64,000 bases of DNA from the NCBI GenBank assembly GCA_902728285.1, contig CACVBU010000351.1, positions 1,659,136-1,723,135 on the forward strand, given 5' to 3'. This stretch comes from Clytia hemisphaerica. Taxonomy: Eukaryota > Cnidaria > Hydrozoa > Leptothecata > Clytiidae. Both the position numbers and the translations under genes were made by a program. The notes below the pieces were generated by a model. That model had not been told where the DNA came from and ran no database searches. It saw only the letters and a list, made by a program, of their open reading frames with translations. Positions 12,201 to 27,200 of this stretch are shown here, one piece after another. The first letter of the stretch is position 1, and each line of letters opens with the position of its first letter.

Positions 12201-15200
12201 GACTTTGATGAATGAAAACTAACTGAAACATTCTTCCAAGAAGTACTTCTTTTCAATGCTAACAAGCAAATAAAAATTTGGAAACGTTTAACTAAAATGG
12301 CCATATCGGTTAGACGCAACCGATATGGACACTGGCATGCCATCCAGATCAGAGTGACTTCCATGAATGTAAATTAACTGAAACATTCTTCCCAGAAGTA
12401 CTCCTTTTCAATATTAACAAGAAAACAAAGATTTGGAACTATTAAACTAAAATGGCCATATCGGTTAGACACAACTGATATGGACACTGGCATGTCATCC
12501 AGCTCAGAGTGACTTTCATAAATGTAAATTAACTGAAATATCTTCCCAGAAGTACTTCTTTTCAATATTAACAAGCAAACTAAGATTTGGAAACATTAAA
12601 CTAAAATGGCCATATCGGTTGGACGCAACCGATATGGACGCTGACATTTCATCAAGCTAAGAGTGACTTTGATGATTGAAAATTAACTGAAACATTCTTC
12701 CCAGAAGTACTTTTTTTCAATATTAACAAGCAAACAAAGATTTGGAAACATTAAACTAAAATGACCATATCGGTTAGACGCAACCGATATGGACACTGAC
12801 ATGTCATCAAGCTTAGAGTGACTTTGATGAATGAAAATTAACTGAAACATTCTTCCAAGAAGTATTTCTTTTCAATGTTAACAAGCAAATAAAAGTTTGG
12901 AAACGTTTAACTAAAATGGCCATATCGGTTAGACGCAACTGATATGGACACTGGCATGTCATCCAGGTCAGAGTGACTTCCATGAATATAAATTAACTGA
13001 AACATTCTTCCCAGAAGTACTTCTTTTCAATATTAACAAGAAAACAAAGATTTGGAAACATTAAACTAAAATGACCATATCGGTTAGACGCAACCGATAT
13101 GGACACTGACATGTCATCAAGCTTAGAGTGACTTTGATGAATGAAAATTAACTGAAACATTCTTCCCAGAAGTACTCCTTTTCAATATTAACAAGAAAAC
13201 AAAGATTTGGAAACATTAAACTAAAATGGCCATATCGGTTAGACGCAACCGATATGGACACTGTCATGCCATCCAGATCAGAGTGACTTCCATGAATGTA
13301 AATTAACTGAAACATTCTTCCCAGAAGTACTCCTTTTCAATATTAACAAGAAAACAAAGATTTGGAACATTAAACTAAAATGGCCATATCGGTTAGACGC
13401 AACCGATATGGACACTGGCATGTCATCCAGCTCAGAGTGACTTCATGAATGTAAATTAACTGAAACATCTTCCCAGAAGTACTTCTTTTCAATATTAACA
13501 AGCAAACTAAGATTTGGAAACATTAAACTAAAATGGCCATATCGGTTAGACGCAACCGATATGGATGCTGACATTTCATCAAGCTAAGAGTGACTTTGAT
13601 GAATGAAAATTAACTGAAACATTCTTCCAAGAAGTACTCCTTTTCAATATTAACAAGAAAACAAAGATTTGGAACTATTAAACTAAAATGGCCATATCGG
13701 TTAGACGCAACCGATATGGACACTGGCATGTCATCCAGCTCAGAGTGACTTTGATGAATGAAAATTAACTGAAACATTCTTCCCAGAAGTACTCCTTTTC
13801 AATATTAACAAGAAAACAAAGATTTGGAAACATTAAACTAAAATGGCCATATCGGTTAGACGCAACCGATATGGACACTGGCATGCCATCCAGATCAGAG
13901 TGACTTCCATGAATGTAAATTAACTGAAACATTCTTCCCAGAAGTACTTCTTTTCAATATTAACAAGCAAACAAAGATTTGGAACTATTAAACTAAAATG
14001 GCCATATCGGTTAGACACAACTGATATGGACACTGGCATGTCATCCAGCTCAGAGTGACTTTCATAATGTAAATTAACTGAAACATCTTCCCAGAAGTAC
14101 TTCTTTTCAATATTAACAAGCAAACTAAGATTTGGAAACATTAAACTAAAATGGCCATATCGGTTAGACGCAACCGATATGGACACTGACATTTCATCAA
14201 GCTAAGAGTGACTTTGATGAATGAAAATTAACTGAAACATTCTTCCCAGAAGTACTTCTTTTCAATATTAACAAGCAAACAAAGATTTGGAAACATTAAA
14301 CTAAAATGGCCATATCGGTTAGACGCAACCGATATGGACACTGACATGTCATCAAGCTTAGAGTGACTTTGATGAATGAAAATTAACTGAAACATTCTTC
14401 CCAGAAGTACTCTTTTCAATATTAACAAGAAAACAAAGATTTGGAAACATTAAACTAAAATGACCATATCGGTTAGACGCAACCGATATGGACACTGACA
14501 TGTCATCAAGCTTAGAGTGACTTTGATGAATGAAAATTAACTGAAACATTCTTCCAAGAAGTATTTCTTTTCAATGTTAACAAGCAAATAACAATTTGGA
14601 AACGTTTAACTAAAATGGCCATATCGGTTAGACGCAACTGATATGGACACTGGCATGCCATCCAGATCAGAGTGACTTCCATGAATGTAAATTAACTGAA
14701 ACATTCTTCCCAGAAGTACTCCTTTTCAATATTAACAAGAAAACAAAGATTTGGAAACATTAAACTAAAATGGCCATATCGGTTAGACGCAACCGATATG
14801 GACACTGGCATGTCATCCAGCTCAGAGTGACTTCCATAAATGTAAATTAACTGAAACATTCTTCCCAGAAGTACTTCTTTTCAATATTAACAAGAAAACA
14901 AAGATTTGGAAACATTAAACTAAAATGGCCATATCGGTTAGACGCAACCGATATGGACACTGGCATGCCATCCAGATCAGAGTGACTTCCATGAATGTAA
15001 ATTAACTGAAACATTCTTCCCAGAAGTACTCCTTTTCAATATTAACAAGCAAACAAAGATTTGGAAACATTAAACTAAAATGGCCATATCGGTTAGACGC
15101 AACCGATATGGACACTGGCATGTCATCCAGCTCAGAGTGACTTTCATGAATGTAAATTAACTGAAACATTCTTCCCAGAAGTACTTCTTTTCAATATTAA

Positions 15201-18200
15201 CAAGCAAACTAAGATTTGGAAACATTAAACTAAAATGGCCATATCGGTTAGACGCAACCGATATGGACACTGACATGTCATCAAGCTTAGAGTGACTTTG
15301 ATGAATGAAAATTAACTGAAACATTCTTCCAAGAAGTACTTCTTTTCAATATTAACAAGCAAAAAAAAATTTGGAAACATTAAACTAAAATGGCCATATC
15401 GGTTAGACGCAACCGATATGGACACTGACATGTCATCAAGCTTAGAGTGACTTTGATGAATGAAAATTAACTGAAACATTCTTCCCAGAAGTACTCCTTT
15501 TCAATATTAACAAGAAAACAAAGATTGGAAACATTAAACTAAAATGACCATATCGGTTAGACGCAACCGATATGGACACTGACATGTCATCAAGCTTAGA
15601 GTGACTTTGATGAATGAAAATTAACTGAAACATTCTTCCAGAAGTACTTCTTTTCAATATTAACAAGCAAATAAAATTTGGAAACATTTAACTAAAATGG
15701 CCATATCGGTTAGACGCAACCGATATGGACACTGGCATGTCATCCAGCTCAGAGTGACTTCCATAAATGTAAATTAACTGAAACATTCTTCCCAGAAGTA
15801 CTTTTTTTCAATATTAACAAGCAAACTAAGATTTGGAAACATTAAACTAAAATGGCCATATCGGTTAGACGCAACCGATATGGACACTGACATTTCATCA
15901 AGCTAAGAGTGACTTTGATGAATGAAAATTAACTGAAACATTCTTCCCAGAAGTACTCCTTTTCAATATTAACAAGAAAACAAAGATTTGGAACTATTAA
16001 ACTAAAATGGCCATATCGGTTAGACGCAACCGATATGGACACTGGCATGTCATCCAGCTCAGAGTGACTTTCATGAATGTAAATTAACTGAAACATTCTT
16101 CCCAGAAGTACTCCTTTTCAATATTAACAAGAAAACAAAGATTTGGAAACATTAAACTAAAATGGCCATATCGGTTAGACGCAACCGATATGGACGCTGA
16201 CATTTCATCAAGCTAAGAGTGACTTTGATGAATGAAAATTAACTGAAACATTCTTCCCAGAAGTACTCCTTTTCAATATTAACAAGAAAACAAAGATTTG
16301 GAAACATTAAACTAAAATGACCATATCGGTTAGACGCAACCGATATGGACACTGACATGTCATCAAGCTTAGAATGACTTTGATGAATGAAAACTAACTG
16401 AAACATTCTTCCAAGAAGTACTTCTTTTCAATGCAAACAAGCAAATAAAAATTTGGAAACGTTTAACTAAAATGGCCATATCGGTTAGACGCAACCGATA
16501 TGGACACTGGCATGCCATCCAGATCAGAGTGACTTCCATGAATGTAAATTAACTGAAACATTCTTCCCAGAAGTACTCCTTTTCAATATTAACAAGAAAA
16601 CAAAGATTTGGAACTATTAAACTAAAATGGCCATATCGGTTAGACACAACCGATATGGACACTGGCATGTCATCCAGCTCAGAGTGACTTTCATAATGTA
16701 AATTAACTGAAACATCTTCCCAGAAGTACTTCTTTTCAATATTAACAAGCAAACTAAGATTTGGAAACATTAAACTAAAATGGCCATATCGGTTAGACGC
16801 AACCGATATGGACACTGACATTTCATCAAGCTAAGAGTGACTTTGATGAATGAAAATTAACTGAAACATTCTTCCCAGAAGTACTCCTTTTCAATATTAA
16901 CAAGAAAACAAAGATTTGGAAACATTAAACTAAAATGACCATATCGGTTAGATCAAGCTTAGAGTGACTTTGATGAATGAAAATTAACTGAAACATTCTT
17001 CCCAGAAGTACTCCTTTTCAATATTAACAAGAAAACAAAGATTTGGAAACATTAAACTAAAATGACCATATCGGTTAGACGCAACCGATATGGACACTGA
17101 CATGTCATCAAGCTTAGAGTGACTTTGATGAATGAAAATTAACTGAAACATTCTTCCCAGAAGTACTTCTTTTCAATGCTAACAAGCAAATAAAAATTTG
17201 GAAACATTAAACTAAAATGGCCATATCGGTTAGACGCAACCGATATGGACACTGGCATGTCATCCAGCTCAGAGTGACTTCCATGAATGTAAATTAACTG
17301 AAACATTCTTCCCAGAAGTACTCCTTTTCAATATTAACAAGAAAACAAAGATTTGGAAACATTAAACTAAAATGGCCATATCGGTTAGACGCAACCGATA
17401 TGGACACTGGCATGTCATCAAGCTTAGAGTGACTTTGATGAATGAAAATTAACTGAAACATTCTTCCCAGAAGTACTCCTTTTCAATATTAACAAGAAAA
17501 CAAAGATTTGGAAACATTAAACTAAAATGACCATATCGGTTAGACGCAACCGATATGGACACTGACATGTCATCAAGCTTAGAGTGACTTTGATGAATGA
17601 AAATTAACTGAAACATTCTTCCAAGAAGTACTTCTTTTCAATGCTAACAAGCAAATAAAAATTTGGAAACGTTTAACTAAAATGGCCATATCGGTTAGAC
17701 GCAACCGATATGGACACTGTCATGCCATCCAGATCAGAGTGACTTCCATGAATGTAAATTAACTGAAACATTCTTCCCAGAAGTACTCCTTTTCAATATT
17801 AACAAGAAAACAAAGATTTGGAACTATTAAACTAAAATGGCCATATCGGTTAGACACAACTGATATGGACACTGGCATGTCATCCAGCTCAGAGTGACTT
17901 TCATAAATGTAAATTAACTGAAATATCTTCCCAGAAGTACTTCTTTTCAATATTAACAAGCAAACTAAGATTTGGAAACATTAAACTAAAATGGCCATAT
18001 CGGTTAGACGCAACCGATATGGACACTGACATTTCATCAAGCTAAGAGTGACTTTGATGAATGAAAATTAACTGAAACATTCTTCCCAGAAGTACTTCTT
18101 TTCAATATTAACAAGCAAACAAAGATTTGGAAACATTAAACTAAAATGACCATATCGGTTAGACGCAACCGATATGGACACTGACATGTCATCAAGCTTA

Positions 18201-21200
18201 GAGTGACTTTGATGAATGAAAATTAACTGAAACATTCTTCCTAGAAGTACTTCTTTTCAATATTAACAAGCAAACAAAGCTTTGGAAACATTAAACTAAA
18301 ATGGCCATATCGGTTAGACGCAACTGATATGGACACTGGCATGCCATCCAGATCAGAGTGACTTCCATGAATGTAAATTAACTGAAACATTCTTCCCAGA
18401 AGTACTCCTTTTCAATATTAACAAGAAAACAAAGATTTGGAAACATTAAACTAAAATGGCCATATCGGTTAGACGCAACCGATATGGACACTGGCATGTC
18501 ATCCAGCTCAGAGTGACTTCCATGAATGTAAATTAACTGAAACATTCTTCCCAGAAGTACTCCTTTTCAATATTAACAAGAAAACAAAGATTTGGAAACA
18601 TTAAACTAAAATGGCCATATCGGTTAGACACAACCGATATGGACACTGGCATGTCATCCAGCTCAGAGTGACTTTCATAAATGTAAATTAACTGAAACAT
18701 TCTTCCCAGAAGTACTTCTTTTCAATATTAACAAGCAAACTAAGATTTGGAAACATTAAACTAAAATGGCCATATCGGTTAGACGCAACCGATATGGACA
18801 CTGACATTTCATCAAGCTAAGAGTGACTTTGATGAATGAAAATTAACTGAAACATTCTTCCCAGAAGTACTCCTTTTCAATATTAACAAGAAAACAAAGA
18901 TTTGGAAACATTAAACTAAAATGGCCATATCGGTTAGACGCAACCGATATGGACACTGACATGTCATCAAGCTTAGAGTGACTTTGATGAATGAAAATTA
19001 ACTGAAACATTCTTCCCAGAAGTACTCCTTTTCAATATTAACAAGAAAACAAAGATTTGGAAACATTAAACTAAAATGACCATATCGGTTAGACGCAACC
19101 GATATGGACACTGACATGTCATCAAGCTTAGAGTGACTTTGATGAATGAAAATAACTGAAACATTCTTCCAAGAAGTACTTCTTTTCAATGCTAACAAGC
19201 AAATAAAAATTTGGAAACGTTTAACTAAAATGGCCATATCGGTTAGACGCAACCGATATGGACACTGGCATGCCATCCAGATCAGAGTGACTTCCATGAA
19301 TGTAAATTAACTGAAACATTCTTCCCAGAAGTACTCCTTTTCAATATTAACAAGAAAACAAAGATTTGGAACTATTAAACTAAAATGGCCATATCGGTTA
19401 GACACAACCGATATGGACACTGGCATGTCATCCAGCTCAGAGTGACTTTCATAAATGTAAATTAACTGAAACATTCTTCCCAGAAGTACTTCTTTTCAAT
19501 ATTAACAAGCAAACTAAGATTTGGAAACATTAAACTAAAATGGCCATATCGGTTAGACGCAACCGATATGGACACTGACATTTCATCAAGCTAAGAGTGA
19601 CTTTGATGAATGAAAATTAACTGAAACATTCTTCCCAGAAGTACTTCTTTTCAATATTAACAAGCAAACAAAGATTTGGAAACATTAAACTAAAATGACC
19701 ATATCGGTTAGACGCAACCGATATGGACACTGACATGTCATCAAGCTTAGAGTGACTTTGATGAATGAAAATTAACTGAAACATTCTTCCAAGAAGTATT
19801 TCTTTTCAATATTAACAAGCAAACTAAGATTTGGAAACATTAAACTAAAATGGCCATATCGGTTAGACGCAACCGATATGGACACTGGCATGCCATCCAG
19901 CTCAGAGTGACTTCCATGAATGTAAATTAACTGAAACATTCTTCCCAGAAGTACTCCTTTTCAATATTAACAAGAAAACAAAGATTTGGAAACATTAAAC
20001 TAAAATGGCCATATCGGTTAGACGCAACCGATATGGACACTGGCATGTCATCCAGCTCAGAGTGACTTCCATAAATGTAAATTAACTGAAACATTCTTCC
20101 CAGAAGTACTCCTTTTCAATATTAACAAGAAAACAAAGATTTGGAACTTTTAAACTAAAATGGCCATATCGGTTAGACGCAACCGATATGGACACTGGCA
20201 TGTCATCCAGCTCAGAGTGACTTTCATGAATGTAAATTAACTGAAACATTCTTCCCAGAAGTACTTCTTTTCAATATTAACAAGCAAACTAAGATTTGGA
20301 AACATTAAACTAAAATGGCCATATCGGTTAGACGCAACCGATATGGACACTGACATGTCATCAAGCTAAGAGTGACTTTGATGAATGAAAATTAACTGAA
20401 ACATTCTTCCCAGAAGTACTCCTTTTCAATATTAACAAGAAAACAAAGATTTGGAAACATTAAACTAAAATGGCCATATCGGTTAGACGCAACCGATATG
20501 GACACTGACATGTCATCAAGCTTAGAGTGACTTTGATGAATGAAAATTAACTGAAACATTCTTCCCAGAAGTACTCCTTTTCAATATTAACAAGAAAACA
20601 AAGATTTGGAAACATTAAACTAAAATGACCATATCGGTTAGACGCAACCGATATGGACACTGACATGTCATCAAGCTTAGAGTGACTTTGATGAATGAAA
20701 ACTAACTGAAACATTCTTCCAAGAAGTACTTCTTTTCAATGCTAACAAGCAAATAAAAATTTGGAAACGTTAAACTAAAATGGCCATATCGGTTAGACGC
20801 AACCGATATGGACACTGGCATGCCATCCAGATCAGAGTGACTTTCATGAATGTAAATTAACTGAAACATTCTTCCCAGAAGTACTCCTTTTCAATATTAA
20901 CAAGAAAACAAAGATTTGGAAACATTAAACTAAAATGGCCATATCGGTTAGACGCAACCGATATGGACACTGGCATGTCATCCAGCTCAGAGTGACTTTC
21001 ATAAATGTAAATTAACTGAAACATTCTTCCCAGAAGTACTTCTTTTCAATATTAACAAGCAAACTAAGATTTGGAAACATTAAACTAAAATGGCCATATC
21101 GGTTAGACGCAACCGATATGGACGCTGACATTTCATCAAGCTAAGAGTGACTTTGATGAATGAAAATTAACTGAAACATTCTTCCCAGAAGTACTTCTTT

Positions 21201-24200
21201 TCAATATTAACAAGCAAACAAAGATTTGGAAACATTAAACTAAAATGACCATATCGGTTAGACGCAACCGATATGGACACTGACATGTCATCAAGCTTAG
21301 AGTGACTTTGATGAATGAAAATTAACTGAAACATTCTTCCCAGAAGTACTCCTTTTCAATATTAACAAGAAAACAAAGATTTGGAAACATTAAACTAAAA
21401 TGACCATATCGGTTAGACGCAACCGATATGGACACTGACATGTCATCAAGCTTAGAGTGACTTTGATGAATGAAAATTAACTGAAACATTCTTCCAAGAA
21501 GTATTTCTTTTCAATGTTAACAAGCAAATAAAAGTTTGGAAACATTAAACTAAAATGGCCATATCGGTTAGACGCAACGATATGGACACTGGCATGTCAT
21601 CCAGCTCAGAGTGACTTCCATGAATGTAAATTAACTGAAACATTCTTCCCAGAAGTACTCCTTTTCAATATTAACAAGAAAACAAAGATTTGGAAACATT
21701 AAACTAAAATGGCCATATCGGTTAGACGCAACCGATATGGACACTGGCATGTCATCCAGCTCAGAGTGACTTCCATGAATGTAAATTAACTGAAACATTC
21801 TTCCAAGAAGTACTCCTTTTCAATATTAACAAGAAAACAAAGATTTGGAACATTAAACTAAAATGGCCATATCGGTTAGACGCAACCGATATGGACACTG
21901 GCATGTCATCCAGCTCAGAGTGACTTCCATGAATGTAAATTAACTGAAACATTCTTCCCAGAAGTACTTCTTTTCAATATTAACAAGCAAACTAAGATTT
22001 GGAAACATTAAACTAAAATGGCCATATCGGTTAGACGCAACCGATATGGACACTGACATGTCATCAAGCTTAGAGTGACTTTGATGAATGAAAATTAACT
22101 GAAACATTCTTCCCAGAAGTACTCCTTTTCAATATTAACAAGAAAACAAAGATTTGGAAACATTAAACTAAAATGGCCATATCGGTTAGACGCAACCGAT
22201 ATGGACACTGGCATGTCATCCAGCTCAGAGTGACTTCCATGAATGTAAATTAACTGAAACATTCTTCCCAGAAGTACTTCTTTTCAATATTAACAAGAAA
22301 ACAAAGATTTGGAAACATTAAACTAAAATGGCCATATCGGTTAGACGCAACCGATATGGACACTGACATGTCATCAAGCTTAGAGTGACTTTGATGAATG
22401 AAAATTAACTGAAACATTCTTCCCAGAAGTACTCCTTTTCAATATTAACAAGAAAACAAAGATTTGGAAACATTAAACTAAAATGACCATATCGGTTAGA
22501 CGCAACCGATATGGACACTGACATGTCATCAAGCTTAGAGTGACTTTGATGAATGAAAATTAACTGAAACATTCTTCCCAGAAGTACTTCTTTTCAATAT
22601 TAACAAGCAAATAAAAATTTGGAAACATTTAACTAAAATGGCCATATCGGTTAGACGCAACCGATATGGACACTGGCATGCCATCCAGATCAGAGTGACT
22701 TCCATGAATGTAAATTAACTGAAACATTCTTCCCAGAAGTACTCCTTTTCAATATTAACAAGAAAACAAAGATTTGGAAACATTAAACTAAAATGGCCAT
22801 ATCGGTTAGACGCAACCGATATGGACACTGGCATGTCATCCAGCTCAGAGTGACTTCCATGAATGTAAATTAACTGAAACATTCTTCCCAGAAGTACTCC
22901 TTTTCAATATTAACAAGAAAACAAAGATTTGGAAACATTAAACTAAAATGGCCATATCGGTTAGACGCAACCGATATGGACACTGGCATGTCATCCAGCT
23001 CAGAGTGACTTTCATAAATGTAAATTAACTGAAACATTCTTCCAAGAAGTACTTCTTTTCAATGCTAACAAGCAAATAAAAATTTGGAAACATTAAACTA
23101 AAATGGCCATATCGGTTAGACGCAACCGATATGGACACTGGCATGCCATCCAGATCAGAGTGACTTCCATGAATGTAAATTAACTGAAACATTCTTCCCA
23201 GAAGTACTTCTTTTCAATATTAACAAGAAAACAAAGATTTGGAAACATTAAACTAAAATGGCCATATCGGTTAGACGCAACCGATATGGACACTGGCATG
23301 TCATCCAGCTTAGAGTGACTTTGATGAATGAAAATTAACTGAAACATTCTTCCCAGAAGTACTCCTTTTCAATATTAACAAGAAAACAAAGATTTGGAAA
23401 CATTAAACTAAAATGGCCATATCGGTTAGACGCAACCGATATGGACACTGACATGTCATCAAGCTTAGAGTGACTTTGATGAATGAAAATTAACTGAAAC
23501 ATTCTTCCCAGAAGTACTCTTTTTCAATATTAACAAGAAAACAAAGATTTGGAAACATTAAACTAAAATGACCATATCGGTTAGACGCAACCGATATGGA
23601 CACTGACATGTCATCAAGCTTAGAGTGACTTTGATGAATGAAAACTAACTGAAACATTCTTCCAAGAAGTACTTCTTTTCAATGCTAACAAGCAAATAAA
23701 ATTTGGAAACGTTTAACTAAAATGGCCATATCGGTTAGACGCAACCGATATGGACACTGGCATGCCATCCAGCTCAGAGTGACTTCCATGAATGTAAATT
23801 AACTGAAACATTCTTCCCAGAAGTACTTCTTTTCAATATTAACAAGCAAACTAAGATTTGGAAACATTAAACTAAAATGGCCATATCGGTTAGACGCAAC
23901 CGATATGGATGCTGACATGTCATCAAGCTAAGAGTGACTTTGATGAATGAAAATTAACTGAAACATTCTTCCCAGAAGTAGTCCTTTTCAATATTAACAA
24001 GAAAACAAAGATTTGGAAACATTAAACTAAAATGACCATATCGGTTAGACGCAACCGATATGGACACTGACATGTCATCAAGCTTAGAGTGACTTTGATG
24101 AATGAAAACTAACTGAAACATTCTTCCAAGAAGTACTTCTTTTCAATGCTAACAAGCAAATAAAAATTTGGAAACGTTTAACTAAAATGGCCATATCGGT

Positions 24201-27200
24201 TAGACGCAACCGATATGGACACTGGCATGCCATCCAGATCAGAGTGACTTCCATGAATGTAAATTAACTGAAACATTCTTCCCAGAAGTACTCCTTTTCA
24301 ATATTAACAAGAAAACAAAGATTTGGAAACATTAAACTAAAATGGCCATATCGGTTAGACGCAACCGATATGGACACTGGCATGTCATCCAGCTCAGAGT
24401 GACTTCCATAAATGTAAATTAACTGAAACATTCTTCCCAGAAGTACTTCTTTTCAATATTAACAAGCAAACTAAGATTTGGAAACATTAAACTAAAATGG
24501 CCATATCGGTTAGATGCAACCGATATGGACACTGACATTTCATCAAGCTAAGAGTGACTTTGATGAATGAAAATTAACTGAAACATTCTTCCCAGAAGTA
24601 CTTCTTTTCAATATTAACAAGCAAACAAAGATTTGGAAACATTAAACTAAAATGGCCATATCGGTTAGACGCAACCGATATGGACACTGACATGTCATCA
24701 AGCTTAGAGTGACTTTGATGAATGAAAATTAACTGAAACATTCTTCCCAGAAGTACTCCTTTTCAATATTAACAAGAAAACAAAGTTTGGAAACATTAAA
24801 CTAAAATGACCATATCGGTTAGACGCAACCGATATGGACACTGACATGTCATCAAGCTTAGAGTGACTTTGATGAATGAAAATTAACTGAAACATTCTTC
24901 CAAGAAGTACTTCTTTTCAATGCTAACAAGCAAATAAAAATTTGGAAACGTTTAACTAAAATGGCCATATCGGTAAGACCCAACCGATATGGACACTGGC
25001 ATGCCATCCAGATCAGAATGACTTCCATGAATGTAAATCAACTGAAACATTCTTCCCAGAAGTACTCCTTTTCAATATTAACAAGAAAACAAAGATTTGG
25101 AAACATTAAACTAAAATGGCCATATCGGTTAGACGCAACCGATATGGACACTGGCATGTCATCCAGCTCAGAGTGACTTCCATAAATGTAAATTAACTGA
25201 AACATTCTTCCCAGAAGTACTTCTTTTCAATATTAACAAGCAAACTAAGATTTGGAAACATTAAACTAAAATGGCCATATCGGTTAGACGCAACCGATAT
25301 GGACGCTGACATTCATCAAGCTAAGAGTGACTTTGATGAATGAAAATTAACTGAAACATTCTTCCCAGAAGTACTCCTTTTCAATATTAACAAGCAAACA
25401 AAGATTTGGAAACATTAAACTAAAATGACCATATCGGTTAGACGCAACCGATATGGACACTGACATGTCATCAAGCTTAGAGTGACTTTGATGAATGAAA
25501 ATTAACTGAAACATTCTTCCAAGAAGTACTTCTTTTCAATGCTAACAAGCAAATAAAAATTTGGAAACGTTTAACTAAAATGGCCATATCGGTTAGACGC
25601 AACAGATATGGACACTGGCATGCCATCCAGATCAGAATGACTTCCATGAATGTAAATTAACTGAAACATTCTTCCCAGAAGTACTCCTTTTCAATATTAA
25701 CAAGAAAACAAAGATTTGGAAACATTAAACTAAAATGGTCATATCGGTTAGACACAACTGATATGGACACTGGCATGTCATCCAGCTCAGAGTGACTTTC
25801 ATAAATGTAAATTAACTGAAACATTCTTCCCAGAAGTACTTCTTTTCAATATTAACAAGCAAACTAAGATTTGGAAACATTAAACTAAAATGGCCATATC
25901 GGTTAGACGCAACCGATATGGACGCTGACATTTCATCAAGCTAAGAGTGACTTTGATGATTGAAAATTAACTGAAACATTCTTCCCAGAAGTACTTCTTT
26001 TCAATATTAACAAGCAAACAAAGATTTGGAAACATTAAACTAAAATGACCATATCGGTTAGACGCAACCGATATGGACACTGACATGTCATCAAGCTTAG
26101 AGTGACTTTGATGAATGAAAATTAACTGAAACATTCTTCCCAGAAGTACTTCTTTTCAATGTTAACAAGCAAATAAAAGTTTGGAAACGTTTAACTAAAA
26201 TGGCCATATCGGTTAGACGCAACTGATATGGACACTGGCATGCCATCCAGATCAGAGTGACTTCCATAAATGTAAATTAACTGAAACATTCTTCCCAGAA
26301 GTACTTCTTTTCAATATTAACAAGCAAACAAAGATTTGGAAACATTAAACTAAAATGGCCATATCGGTTAGACGCAACCGATATGGATGCTGACATTTCA
26401 TCAAGCTAAGAGTGACTTTGATGAATGAAAATTAACTGAAACATTCTTCCCAGAAGTACTCCTTTTCAATATTAACAAGAAAACAAAGATTTGGAAACAT
26501 TAAACTAAAATGACCATATCGGTTAGACGCAACCGATATGGACACTGACATGTCATCAAGCTTAGAGTGACTTTGATGAATGAAAACTAACTGAAACATT
26601 CTTCCAAGAAGTACTTCTTTTCAATATTAACAAGCAAATAAAAATTTGGAAACGTTTAACTAAAATGGCCATATCGGTTAGACGCAACCGATATGGACAC
26701 TGGCATGCCATCCAGATCAGAGTGACTTCCATGAATGTAAATTAACTGAAACATTCTTCCCAGAAGTACTCCTTTTCAATATTAACAAGAAAACAAAGAT
26801 TTGGAAACATTAAACTAAAATGGCCATATCGGTTAGACGCAACCGATATGGACACTGGCATGTCATCCAGCTCAGAGTGACTTCCATGAATGTAAATTAA
26901 CTGAAACATTCTTCCCAGAAGTACTCCTTTTCAATATTAACAAGAAAACAAAGATTTGGAAACATTAAACTAAAATGACCATATCGGTTAGACGCAACCG
27001 ATATGGACACTGACATGTCATCAAGCTTAGAGTGACTTTGATGAATGAAAATTAACTGAAACATTCTTCCAAGAAGTACTTCTTTTCAATATTAACAAGC
27101 AAACAAAGATTTGGAAACATTAAACTAAAATGGCCATATCGGTTAGACGCAACCGATATGGACACTGGCATGCCATCCAGATCAGAGTGACTTCCATGAA

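Noticed and set aside
24961-25176. Plus-strand satellite ORFs beginning MAISVR
   Set aside because: Same cause as the minus-strand satellite ORFs; they depend on single-base variants removing a stop and are not conserved between monomers.
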